Source: Sulfurovum sp. XGS-02 (GTDB lineage: Bacteria; Campylobacterota; Campylobacteria; Campylobacterales; Sulfurovaceae). Taken from it: DNA of 64,000 nt. Position 1 is the stretch's first letter, and each line of letters starts with the position of its first letter. The DNA lies in assembly GCF_023213175.1 (NCBI RefSeq), contig NZ_CP093312.1, forward strand, positions 1,550,001 through 1,614,000. Direction: 5' to 3'. Shown here piece by piece: positions 18,710 to 26,341 of this stretch. Both the position numbers and the translations under genes were made by a program. Below the pieces are notes generated by a model, which saw only the letters and a program-made list of their open reading frames with translations, ran no database searches and was not told the origin of the DNA.

Positions 18710-18790
18710 TTGCCATTATTCATAAAGTGTACATATATTACGGGAGGGGGAGCATTGACCATATGGTGCTGCTGCAGAAAAGAAGGTCTC
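18710..18790 (+). pseudogene. Decayed leader and 5' end of pdxJ
   Basis: Downstream of copy A, the 12-mer CATTGACCATAT at 18753-18764 equals codons 6-9 of pdxJ at 23672-23683. It lies at nearly the same distance from the repeat (123 versus 133 bases). The next eight codons can still be aligned in frame with pdxJ (the NIDHIAVLREAR region), after which similarity fades. There is no start codon and the promoter is mutated, so this is a non-functional fragment. Confidence 0.6.
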
Positions 18791-18888
18791 CGATACCCTG
18801 GAGACAAGAGGGTAGTGGAGATAAAGAATAATATTCCTTACCTAATACCACATATGTTGATATCAGGATAGGGAGTGGGATATATAGA

Positions 18889-20244
18889 CTAAAAGTTATA
18901 AGATGCTATCACACGGAAGTGATTCATCTTCTTCTCCACTACTGCGCTGCTGTCATACTCACTGGTTCTGATAGCATTAAATACTTTTATCGTCCATGCT
19001 TTAGTCGGTTTGTAAGCCAAGATAATATCAGTCTCGGTCGCATCATTGCTCGCAACCAGATTCAACCCTGCATAGCCTGTTGTTTTAGACTTACCGTAAT
19101 TGGCATAGCTCGCCATAAGCTTTAGACCCTTCATGATCGTATAGTGTCCACCGACTTTGTATGCACTGACGTCTTGTCTATATGCATTACGAGAAAAAAG
19201 AGAACTCGTATACGCCGGATCCGTACCCCATGCATTTAAAAAACCGCTTTTGATCAATGTATTTCCGTCATTATCTTCATCATTCGACTTATTGTATGCT
19301 GCATACACCGACCATTTTTTATTGCCTATATTTGCTTTTACTCCCGTAAGGCTATAGTTCAGTGTTCCGGCCAGTTTATCACCGATCTCATCCTGTTGAA
19401 GATATTGGGCACTTAATGCAAGGTTTGTACCTTTCGCTACAGGGAATTTATAGTCAACATCTGCATAGAGCATATTCGCAATATCCCATGCATAGTAATC
19501 CCATAGAGATACTTTTAAACCTTTAATTCCTGTATATGTTGCTCCGGCTACCGTCATACCATTTGTGTCTTCATTAACCCCGGCACCTTCTGCAAGATCG
19601 TGAAATTCTGCTTGGGCTATTCCTGTAGCACTCTGTGTTTCCATTGGTCTGGCTACACCGGCGGTTTTAGTCTTCTCACCAATCAATCCCCAATCAGTTG
19701 CTGCTCTGGAACCATAAGACATTCTGCTAATATAACCAAGCTCGAATGAAAAACCATTAACCTTTTCGGCACCTAACATATAGGCTTCATAAAAGTTTGG
19801 CATCAAAGACCATTTGATCTGTGTCAGCGGTGTATTTAAAATCTGACGTCCGCCTTTAAATCGGAACTTATCATTTTTATACTCCAGATATACTTCACCA
19901 AGCAGCGACTTTTCATCACCTTCCACATTTGTAAACATTCCGAGTGCATTTTTCTTATCGCCGTCCCAGTCTGTAAGACCGGTATCGCCATTTACATAAA
20001 AGGCAGCACCAAACTTGAGTCCGTCTAGAACTTCGGGAGTTACATATTTAAGCGTACCTAAATAACCGCTACCATTATTTGGAGCCCATCCATTATCTTT
20101 ATCACTGATGATGTACATCGCTTTTAACTGTCCTGAAATGACTCCACCACTAAGTAATGCTGTTTCTTTCACTTTGGGTGCATCGGCCGCTTGAAGAATC
20201 ATTGTTCCCGCAAGTACCACTACTGAGATAGCTGTTTTTTTCAT
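18889..20244 (-). CDS. OprD-like outer-membrane porin
   Basis: The start is set at the ATG at 20244, preceded by AAAGGAA, which gives the signal peptide MKKTAISVVVLAGTMILQAA. A frame from 20298 would add 18 residues ahead of it. The mature protein, about 430 residues, is rich in alternating beta strands and aromatic residues and ends in Phe (ASYNF), the usual beta-barrel insertion signal. Segments such as FKGGRQILNTPLTQI and LMPNFYEAYML are typical of Campylobacterota OprD-family porins. It probably passes small anions or peptides. It is divergent from a rhodanese gene with a matching promoter and lies beside a two-component system. Confidence 0.87.
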   Translation of the reverse strand: MKKTAISVVVLAGTMILQAADAPKVKETALLSGGVISGQLKAMYIISDKDNGWAPNNGSGYLGTLKYVTPEVLDGLKFGAAFYVNGDTGLTDWDGDKKNALGMFTNVEGDEKSLLGEVYLEYKNDKFRFKGGRQILNTPLTQIKWSLMPNFYEAYMLGAEKVNGFSFELGYISRMSYGSRAATDWGLIGEKTKTAGVARPMETQSATGIAQAEFHDLAEGAGVNEDTNGMTVAGATYTGIKGLKVSLWDYYAWDIANMLYADVDYKFPVAKGTNLALSAQYLQQDEIGDKLAGTLNYSLTGVKANIGNKKWSVYAAYNKSNDEDNDGNTLIKSGFLNAWGTDPAYTSSLFSRNAYRQDVSAYKVGGHYTIMKGLKLMASYANYGKSKTTGYAGLNLVASNDATETDIILAYKPTKAWTIKVFNAIRTSEYDSSAVVEKKMNHFRVIASYNF

Positions 20245-20314
20245 TTTTATTCCTTTTTCCATATTTTGAATGGGACAATGATGACAGACTAATGTCAACT
20301 CTATATTAGTCCTT

Positions 20315-20332
20315 TGTTAATGGAGTGTTAAT
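20315..20332 (-). promoter_or_regulatory. PhoB-type direct repeat upstream of the porin
   Basis: On the minus strand ATTAACA occurs twice, separated by CTCC, giving an 11-bp period as in OmpR/PhoB-class binding sites. The same layout appears upstream of the divergent rhodanese gene, at nearly equal distance from its start. The response regulator at 22594-23283 is the obvious candidate to bind. Confidence 0.6.
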
Positions 20333-20452
20333 AAAAGTCCAAATGATGAGATAGATAAATATTTACTTACATAATTTGGTCATGGAGATGATAGTGTATT
20401 GAAGAAGTGCTATATTCCTAAAGGATAGACATTTTTCGTTATATGGCTTCTT

Positions 20453-20470
20453 ATTAATAGTACGTTAACA
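20453..20470 (+). promoter_or_regulatory. PhoB-type direct repeat upstream of the rhodanese gene
   Basis: ATTAATA and GTTAACA are separated by GTAC, again an 11-bp period. The 58 bases starting at 20450 match the porin promoter (minus strand, 20335 down to 20278) at 42 positions without gaps, which extends the similarity well beyond the repeat. Confidence 0.6.
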
Positions 20471-20537
20471 AAAGACTAACATGTAGTTCATATATATTTG
20501 TCATTATGCTAAGGTAAAAAAATAAAAGGATAAAGAA

Positions 20538-21362
20538 ATGAAAAAAATAGTTGTTTTCCTGATCGCCGGGATGTCAATATTGTTCGGAAGTACTAACTTT
20601 CCAATAGTTACACACGAAGAAGTTTTAGAACTTCAGAAACAAAACAATACATTGCTGATAGATGCCAGACCTCCAAAACTTTACAAGCTGGGTACTATAA
20701 TGGGTGCCATGAATATAAACATGAGAGATATGAAAGTTTACGAAAATAAACTTGGGCTTCTTCCAAATGACAAATCTGCAAAGATAGTCTCTTTTTGTAA
20801 CGGTCCAAAATGCAAGCTCTCACACAAGCTGGCCAAAAGTCTGAAAATAGCAGGTTATACTAATGTAGTCATATACCAGGGTGGATATCCGGAGTGGAGA
20901 AAGAAGAAATTAGAAGCCATGGGTATGCTAAGAGAGTGTAAAAATCAATCCGGGGAGTATCAACCATCACAGGAGAACAAAATAGATATTAACGGTATAA
21001 CACTCTATAAAGGCGCTGAGACAGGTATGGTCGATCAGAGATGGTTTGCGAAGAAACTCAATACAAATAGTAAACCTGAAGGTATTACCTTGGTAGATGT
21101 AAGATCTGAAAAGGACTTTAATGCAGGCCACTATGAAGGGGCTATCAATATTCCTTACAATGTAGACAAAGGCACACTGGATGCAACGAAACTTCCGAAA
21201 TCAAAAGCGATCGTGATCTATTGCCATACCGGAATGATGTCGGTTGGAGCTTGGCAGTCACTGCAAAAGAATAAAGTTTATATGTCAAATATTTTCTATT
21301 TGGATGCAAATTTTGACTGTACAAAAGGCAAGTGTTCCGTAGAACCGAACGAGGATCTATAA
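20538..21362 (+). CDS. Periplasmic protein with two rhodanese domains
   Basis: The 274-residue protein has a signal peptide (MKKIVVFLIAGMSILFGS). Rhodanese domain 1 (about 22-125) has Cys87 in SFCNGPKCK and DARPPKLY. Domain 2 (about 158-258) has Cys229 in IYCHTGMMS and DVRSEKDFNAGHYEGAINIP. Both active-site cysteines are present, so both domains could carry persulfide, although the native donor is unknown. The C-terminal FDCTKGKCSVEP adds a further Cys pair. AAAGGA precedes the ATG. Its promoter mirrors that of the divergent porin, suggesting joint control and a role in periplasmic sulfur handling. Confidence 0.85.
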   Translation: MKKIVVFLIAGMSILFGSTNFPIVTHEEVLELQKQNNTLLIDARPPKLYKLGTIMGAMNINMRDMKVYENKLGLLPNDKSAKIVSFCNGPKCKLSHKLAKSLKIAGYTNVVIYQGGYPEWRKKKLEAMGMLRECKNQSGEYQPSQENKIDINGITLYKGAETGMVDQRWFAKKLNTNSKPEGITLVDVRSEKDFNAGHYEGAINIPYNVDKGTLDATKLPKSKAIVIYCHTGMMSVGAWQSLQKNKVYMSNIFYLDANFDCTKGKCSVEPNEDL

Positions 21363-21386
21363 TGTCAGCAAAAATGCTGATATTAT
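21359..21386. terminator. Hairpin between the convergent rhodanese and sensor kinase genes
   Basis: A 12-bp stem (ATAATGTCAGCA against TGCTGATATTAT, one G-T pair) with an AAAA loop overlaps the stop codons of both convergent genes. It probably works as a bidirectional terminator. No T-run follows directly, so rho-independent termination is likely but not certain. Confidence 0.5.
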
Positions 21387-22597
21387 AGGCCTATCATAAA
21401 ACAGTTATACCCATTTTCATATCTGTATGAAAGGGTGTAACCATGCTCTTTAAGTATTTCATAGACGATATATAATCCCAAGCCAAAACTCTCCGAGGAT
21501 TTAACTTCACCTTTTGTAAAGGGTTGAATGTAATATTCTAGCTTTTCATCTATTTTGGCACCAAGTGAATAAAAACCGATTCCATTCGCATTGCATTCAA
21601 TGTAAAAATCATTCTCTTTTGCATATTTAAGACCATTGTCAATCAGGTTTTTAAATACGATTGTAAAGAGTTCAAAATTGACTTCTAATTTTCTTTCAGA
21701 AAAATTATTTTTAATAGAATTAGGTTCTAAAAACAGCATATCGGTAGCTTGATCTAAAATGTTCGTAAGCGAATAAGGCTTTTTTTCCAGTTTATGTTCA
21801 CTCGCTGTAATTTTTTCAATCTGAACAAATTCTTTTAATAGTAACTCAAGCCGTATAAACACTTCATTCAAGATATCCTTAGATTTGGACTCCTCTATAA
21901 ATTCCAGTGCCAGTTTTCCTCTTGTGATAGGTGTTTTACATTCATGTGTAATGTTCCTCAAAAAAATCATTCTTGCTTTTAAAAGATACCTTATTTTTTT
22001 AGCAGACTTATTAAATTCATTTGATACTTCAGCAATTTCATCATTACGGGTTGACGAGAAATCTATATCTATATTCCCCTCTCCAAAACTGCGTATTTGT
22101 TTTTGTAGATGTTTCAATGGTATAAGACTAATTGCGATAGAGAAAAAGAGAAGTAACATAATTGCAATAAAAGCAAAATATAACCACCAAACATAGTTAA
22201 CATTTATAGACTGTGTATCCATGTCTTTTAATAATATATTTCCAACTTGAGGTGGAACTACGACATATCTGTATAAACCTTTTTCATATAGATGAAAGTC
22301 TCCCTGCGCACAGGAGACAGTATCAAATTTTTCAAGTTTTTGAATCTCATCATAGAGCACATTATCATCAACCACATACATATTGTCTCTTTTTAGCACT
22401 TCAATGAGTTCTTCATAACTATTTTTACCAATTTTCCATCTCATAATAGACATAGCTACATGATGATAGTGTACTTTGAGTCTCTCTTTTTCATTTGTAA
22501 ATTCATATTGGTACATCACTTTAAAAAGAGCAGTAGTAGCCACTAAAGCTAAAAAGAAAAATAACACAATTCGTAATAATATTGCATGTCTATTCAT
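21383..22597 (-). CDS. Sensor histidine kinase, ArsS-like
   Basis: The 404-residue membrane kinase has helices at about residues 8-28 and 136-160 flanking a periplasmic sensor of about 105 residues. A HAMP-like linker follows, then the H-box ITHECKTPITRGKLALEF, the N-box FKNLIDNGLKYAKEN and the G-box ESFGLGLYIVYEIL. The compact ATPase domain resembles the ArsS/acid-response kinases of Campylobacterota. Its start overlaps the response regulator stop by 4 bases. With the adjacent porin and rhodanese it probably forms a sensing and response unit. The signal is unknown. Confidence 0.86.
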   Translation of the reverse strand: MNRHAILLRIVLFFFLALVATTALFKVMYQYEFTNEKERLKVHYHHVAMSIMRWKIGKNSYEELIEVLKRDNMYVVDDNVLYDEIQKLEKFDTVSCAQGDFHLYEKGLYRYVVVPPQVGNILLKDMDTQSINVNYVWWLYFAFIAIMLLLFFSIAISLIPLKHLQKQIRSFGEGNIDIDFSSTRNDEIAEVSNEFNKSAKKIRYLLKARMIFLRNITHECKTPITRGKLALEFIEESKSKDILNEVFIRLELLLKEFVQIEKITASEHKLEKKPYSLTNILDQATDMLFLEPNSIKNNFSERKLEVNFELFTIVFKNLIDNGLKYAKENDFYIECNANGIGFYSLGAKIDEKLEYYIQPFTKGEVKSSESFGLGLYIVYEILKEHGYTLSYRYENGYNCFMIGL

Positions 22598-23283
22598 CGT
22601 AGTATCATTCTATATCCAATACCCCGTACGGACTCAAAGTATTTTGGTTTTCTTGGATCGTCATTTAGTTTTGCGCGTAGTCGGCTTATAATAACATCTA
22701 TACTTCTATCTCCGCTGCTCCAGTTCATCCCATCAACATAATCTAAAATATCTTCACGAGAAAATACAATACCTCTCTTTTGTAAAAAAAGCTTTAATAC
22801 ACCAAACTCCGCTACAGTTAAATCTAATGCATCACCTTTAAAATAAATCTTCATAGTTTGTTTGTCACATTTAAACTCTTTATCTTCAAAAATATCATCT
22901 GTATGAAGTGTATTCTCAACTCTTCTGAGTTGCACTTGTATTCTTGCGATCAATTCACGGGTGTCAAATGGTTTTGGTAAGTAGTCATCTGCACCTTTCT
23001 CCAATCCTAGTACTTTATCACTGACATTGTCACGAGCAGACATAATGATAATAGGAATAGAGTATTTTTTTCGGATACGTTCGCAAAGAATCAACCCATC
23101 CATCTTTGGTAATGATAGATCAAGTAATATCAGTTTATAGGATTTATCTTCAAGCCTCATTAATACTTTTAACGGATCATGTAAAATATCAACCGTATAG
23201 TCACTGCTGATTAGATAGTCAGCGATAAGGTCTGATAAATCTATATCATCCTCTACTATCAATATGTCTGTCTTTTCTCTCAT
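22594..23283 (-). CDS. OmpR-family response regulator
   Basis: The 229-residue regulator has a receiver domain with acidic pocket E11-D12-D13, phosphoacceptor Asp55 (ILLDLSLPKMDG) and the conserved KPF lysine. A winged-helix DNA-binding domain follows (about 130-229), ending in RLRAKLNDDPRKPKYFESVRGIGYRM. It is encoded before and overlapping its kinase. Two PhoB-type repeats upstream of the porin and rhodanese are likely targets. Its own upstream region holds two palindromes that do not match those repeats. Confidence 0.9.
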   Translation of the reverse strand: MREKTDILIVEDDIDLSDLIADYLISSDYTVDILHDPLKVLMRLEDKSYKLILLDLSLPKMDGLILCERIRKKYSIPIIIMSARDNVSDKVLGLEKGADDYLPKPFDTRELIARIQVQLRRVENTLHTDDIFEDKEFKCDKQTMKIYFKGDALDLTVAEFGVLKLFLQKRGIVFSREDILDYVDGMNWSSGDRSIDVIISRLRAKLNDDPRKPKYFESVRGIGYRMILR

Positions 23284-23322
23284 CAGTAAATCTTTAATTT
23301 TTCTTCTTTTACTTTTTCTTTT

Positions 23323-23353
23323 CTATGAGACGGTATACCGTAGTTACTCATAG
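23323..23353. promoter_or_regulatory. Nested palindrome upstream of the response regulator
   Basis: The perfect 12-bp palindrome ACGGTATACCGT (23330-23341) lies inside a wider inverted repeat, CTATGAG (23323-23329) and CTCATAG (23347-23353), followed on the plus strand by TTTTTT. It may be an operator for the regulator gene, or a terminator left from a lost plus-strand gene. Confidence 0.4.
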
Positions 23354-23394
23354 TTTTTTCTACCCTTTCCTCTAACACCGTAATGATCATGACC

Positions 23395-23420
23395 ATATTG
23401 AATGATTATTCATTCAATAT
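23395..23420. promoter_or_regulatory. 11-bp perfect inverted repeat with a 4-base loop
   Basis: ATATTGAATGA at 23395-23405 is followed by TTAT and its exact complement TCATTCAATAT at 23410-23420. It looks like a binding site for a dimeric repressor, or a weak hairpin. No matching copy was noticed elsewhere in the window. Confidence 0.4.
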
Positions 23421-23538
23421 ATAACATACTTAACCTTAAACAAAGCAAAATGGATTCAAATAATACCCATCACTTCTTTTTTACATGCTCAGTATGCCGA
23501 AATAATTTTTCTTCAAGAACAAGCAGTAAAAGATACAT

Positions 23539-23618
23539 CCGCAGGTATCTTCTCTCCTCATATTCCAAATATAAGCGATTATCCAAATTCTATCTTAAAA
23601 ACTTTTGCTATAATCAAA
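23539..23618. repeat. Copy B of the duplicated bidirectional promoter (pdxJ side)
   Basis: These 80 bases match 18630-18709 at 72 positions. This copy keeps the pdxJ -10 (TATAAT, 23609-23614). The thioredoxin -10 reads GATAAT and the thioredoxin start codon reads ATA, so the leftward gene has been lost here. Confidence 0.9.
23609..23614 (+). promoter_or_regulatory. -10 box of the pdxJ-pdxA operon
   Basis: TATAAT lies 41 bases before the pdxJ ATG, within the duplicated block. The equivalent site in copy A is mutated. No distinct -35 is seen. Confidence 0.6.
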
Positions 23619-23654
23619 CTCATATTACACAATATTACATAAGGAAATTCAACC

Positions 23655-24437
23655 ATGTTATTGGGCGTAAACATTGACCATATTGCAGTACTAAGAGAAG
23701 CACGAAAAGTAGCAGATCCTGATCCGCTTGATGCACTAAGCATCTGTAAACGTGCTGGAGCAGACCAGATCACGATCCATCTTCGTGAAGACCGGCGCCA
23801 TATGCAAGATATGGATGCCAAAAATATTATAGAGCTTTCTGCACTGCCTGTAAACCTCGAATGTGCCATCTCTCCTGAAATGATAGATATCGCCTGTGAG
23901 CTAAAACCGCATCGTGTCACGCTTGTGCCTGAAAAGAGAGAAGAGGTCACTACAGAAGGCGGTCTTGCAGTCACAGGAGAACAACCCAAACTCAAAGAGG
24001 CTATCCGAAGACTGCACAAAGAAGAGATAGAGATCTCACTTTTCATAGACCCTACCCTGGATGCGGTCAATGCATCGCTTGAGCTAGGTGTCGAGTGGAT
24101 AGAGTTTCATACGGGGAAATATGCCAACATCTATGCGATGCTCTATACAAACCTCTCGAAAACGCACCACAGCATCCCTGAACTTGAACTCCCGCGAAAA
24201 GTACTCAAAAAGATGCTTAAAGATGAACTCTGCAACTTGCGTCTGCTCTCCTGTGATGCTATGGAGCTGGGATTGCGTGTGGCAGCAGGACATGGCCTTA
24301 ATATGCAAAATGTCAAAGAGATCGCCGAGATAGAAACCATAGAAGAGCTCAACATCGGACAAAGCATTATCGCCCGTTCTGTCTATACCGGGCTTGAACA
24401 GGCTATCATAGATATGAAATCTATGTTGATAAGATAA
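23655..24437 (+). CDS. pdxJ: Pyridoxine 5'-phosphate synthase PdxJ
   Basis: The 260-residue TIM-barrel enzyme condenses 3-amino-1-hydroxyacetone phosphate with deoxyxylulose 5-phosphate in the DXP-dependent vitamin B6 pathway. Family segments are LGVNIDHIAVLREAR, DPDPLDA, ITIHLREDRRHMQD and HGLNMQNVKEIAEI. AAGGAAA precedes the ATG at 23655. pdxA follows one base after the stop, so the two act together. The 5' end also exists as a decayed fragment at 18753-18790. Confidence 0.97.
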   Translation: MLLGVNIDHIAVLREARKVADPDPLDALSICKRAGADQITIHLREDRRHMQDMDAKNIIELSALPVNLECAISPEMIDIACELKPHRVTLVPEKREEVTTEGGLAVTGEQPKLKEAIRRLHKEEIEISLFIDPTLDAVNASLELGVEWIEFHTGKYANIYAMLYTNLSKTHHSIPELELPRKVLKKMLKDELCNLRLLSCDAMELGLRVAAGHGLNMQNVKEIAEIETIEELNIGQSIIARSVYTGLEQAIIDMKSMLIR

Positions 24438-24438
24438 C

Positions 24439-25389
24439 ATGTCAAGAAAAAAAGTAGCCATATCTGTGGGTGACCTCAACGGCATAGGTATACAGCTGGC
24501 CATTGAGAATCATGAGATCATTTCTCAAGAGATAGAGGCTGTTTACTGCATAGACAGAAATATGCTGGAACAGGCAGCCCAAAAGTTGAACCTACGCATA
24601 CCTGATGATTTCCAAACGATGGAAGGTATTGCAAAACACTTTGAGATAGAGGCAGGAACCGTCAGCAAAGAGAGCGGTGCCTATGCCTACGCATCATTTG
24701 CCAAGGCGGTTGAGCTTGCACGCTACAAAGAGGTCGATGCCATCACTACTTTGCCCATCCACAAAAAAGCCTGGGAGTTGGCAGGTGTAGCCTATAAAGG
24801 CCATACCGATGCCTTGCGAGATCTTTTTGATGCAGATGCCATTATGATGTTGGGATCACCCAAGATGTATGTCGCTCTTTTCACTGAACATATACCACTG
24901 AAAGAAGTGGCTGGGAGTATCAACGAAAAAGCATTAACAAGGTTTCTACTGGACTTTTACCGGACAGCCAAACCCAATACACAGGTAGCTGTTCTGGGTT
25001 TGAATCCTCATGCAGGGGATGACGGGGTACTGGGCACTGAAGAGCGTATCATACAAAAAGCGATAGACAACGCCCACAGAGAAATAGGCACCAAAATATT
25101 CAGCGCACCACTTGTACCGGATGTCGCATTTACACCAAGGGTACGTGCAAACTATACACACTACATTGCCATGTACCATGACCAGGGCTTAGCCCCTCTC
25201 AAAGCATTGTATTTTGATGAAGGGATCAATGTCTCTCTCAACCTGCCGATCCTAAGAACCTCTGTGGATCACGGGACCGCTTTTGATATAGCGTATAAAG
25301 GTTTGAGACTCAATGCACTAAGCTATATTAATGCAATCAAATATATTAAGGGAAGAGATGAAAAATCGGCTTATCATAACGATCAGTGA
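24439..25389 (+). CDS. pdxA: 4-hydroxythreonine-4-phosphate dehydrogenase PdxA
   Basis: The 316-residue NAD-dependent enzyme precedes PdxJ in the B6 pathway and supplies its amino substrate. The start SVGDLNGIGIQLA matches the SxGDxxGIG opening of the family. Metal-site histidines are in YKGHTDALRD and AMYHDQGLAPLK. Length is normal. The last 32 bases overlap the start of the M23 peptidase gene, which ties the B6 genes to the cell-shape genes in one transcript. Confidence 0.96.
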   Translation: MSRKKVAISVGDLNGIGIQLAIENHEIISQEIEAVYCIDRNMLEQAAQKLNLRIPDDFQTMEGIAKHFEIEAGTVSKESGAYAYASFAKAVELARYKEVDAITTLPIHKKAWELAGVAYKGHTDALRDLFDADAIMMLGSPKMYVALFTEHIPLKEVAGSINEKALTRFLLDFYRTAKPNTQVAVLGLNPHAGDDGVLGTEERIIQKAIDNAHREIGTKIFSAPLVPDVAFTPRVRANYTHYIAMYHDQGLAPLKALYFDEGINVSLNLPILRTSVDHGTAFDIAYKGLRLNALSYINAIKYIKGRDEKSAYHNDQ

Positions 25390-26332
25390 TGTGCATGGAT
25401 CAAAACAGTATAGTGTCCATGAGATCATCAAAAAGGTAATAGCTGGAGCGATCCTTCTTCTGATCACTATTGCTTTTGCTACGTATCTTTATATCAATTT
25501 TCTTAACAACAGGGTCTCTAAACTCAATGAGCAAACACTCGAATTTCAAAATGAAATTGTAAAACTTGAAAAGACAAGTGCAACCTATAAACACAAAAAT
25601 GATATTCTCGAAAAACAGAATGTACAACTGACACATCTGATCCAGGAAAATAGCGACAAACTCCTCTCAGTCAATGAAAAACTCGAAGAGGTTGAAGAGA
25701 TGATCGGGTATGGACCGGATCTGAATGTCAGTGTTCAAGACAGAGTAGAAAATGCACGTGAAAAGGTTGTTCAGGCAATCAAAGAAGAGGTTGAACAAGA
25801 ACACATATCATCAATCCAAAAGGCTCTCCTACTGAACAGTATCCCTAATGGAAAGCCTGTGAAATATACCCGTATCTCAAGTAAATACGGATACCGTACC
25901 CATCCTGTCACAAAAAAACAGTCCTTTCACCCAGCACTTGACCTGAAAGCAAATAGAGGTACCCCGGTCTATGCACCTGCCAGCGGTGTGGTTATCTTAG
26001 CGAAACGTAAAGGTGCCTATGGAAACCTCTTGCTGCTTGACCACTCTTTCGGTTTTAAAACTGCCTATGGGCATCTTAGCAAATTTGCCGTCAAGAGCGG
26101 TGATTTTGTCAGTAAAGGGGATCTTATTGCCTATGTAGGGAGTACGGGTCGAAGTACCGGCCCCCATCTACACTATGAAGTCCGATATTTGGATAAATGG
26201 CTCAATCCAAAGAGTTTTATACAATGGGATTTAGAAAATATTAACGACATAAGCGATAGAATAACTCAAGTTGACTGGAAAAGCATCCACAAGCAGACCC
26301 AGGATATCATCACACTTTCTACACAACAATAA
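25358..26332 (+). CDS. M23 family murein endopeptidase with membrane anchor and coiled coil
   Basis: The start is placed at the ATG at 25358, which has GGGAAGAG directly upstream. A frame from 25331 lacks such a site. The protein has about 324 residues: a cytoplasmic start, a membrane helix (about 28-50), a coiled coil (about 55-130) and a C-terminal LytM domain. Zinc ligands lie in HPALDLK and in HLHYE (GPHLHYEVRYL). It should cut peptide cross-links in the periplasm. Its place directly before a bactofilin gene matches the Helicobacter csd1/ccmA cell-shape pair. Confidence 0.9.
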   Translation: MKNRLIITISDVHGSKQYSVHEIIKKVIAGAILLLITIAFATYLYINFLNNRVSKLNEQTLEFQNEIVKLEKTSATYKHKNDILEKQNVQLTHLIQENSDKLLSVNEKLEEVEEMIGYGPDLNVSVQDRVENAREKVVQAIKEEVEQEHISSIQKALLLNSIPNGKPVKYTRISSKYGYRTHPVTKKQSFHPALDLKANRGTPVYAPASGVVILAKRKGAYGNLLLLDHSFGFKTAYGHLSKFAVKSGDFVSKGDLIAYVGSTGRSTGPHLHYEVRYLDKWLNPKSFIQWDLENINDISDRITQVDWKSIHKQTQDIITLSTQQ

Positions 26333-26341
26333 AGGAGCACT

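Larger units (their letters stand above)
23284..23654. other. 371-base intergenic region upstream of pdxJ
   Basis: This gap between the divergent response regulator and pdxJ contains no supported gene. It holds two palindromes, copy B of the duplicated promoter and the pdxJ promoter, described separately. A plus-strand frame over 23402-23677 crosses the pdxJ start in another frame and is not credible. The left part looks like junk left by the insertion event. Confidence 0.6.

Noticed and set aside
18710-23538. Prophage, integron or transposon for the inserted block
   Set aside because: No integrase, transposase, terminal inverted repeats or tRNA target is visible. Simple recombination with junction duplication fits better.
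23402-23677. Plus-strand frame of 91 residues across the pdxJ start
   Set aside because: It has no ribosome site, runs through copy B of the duplicated promoter and enters pdxJ in a wrong frame.
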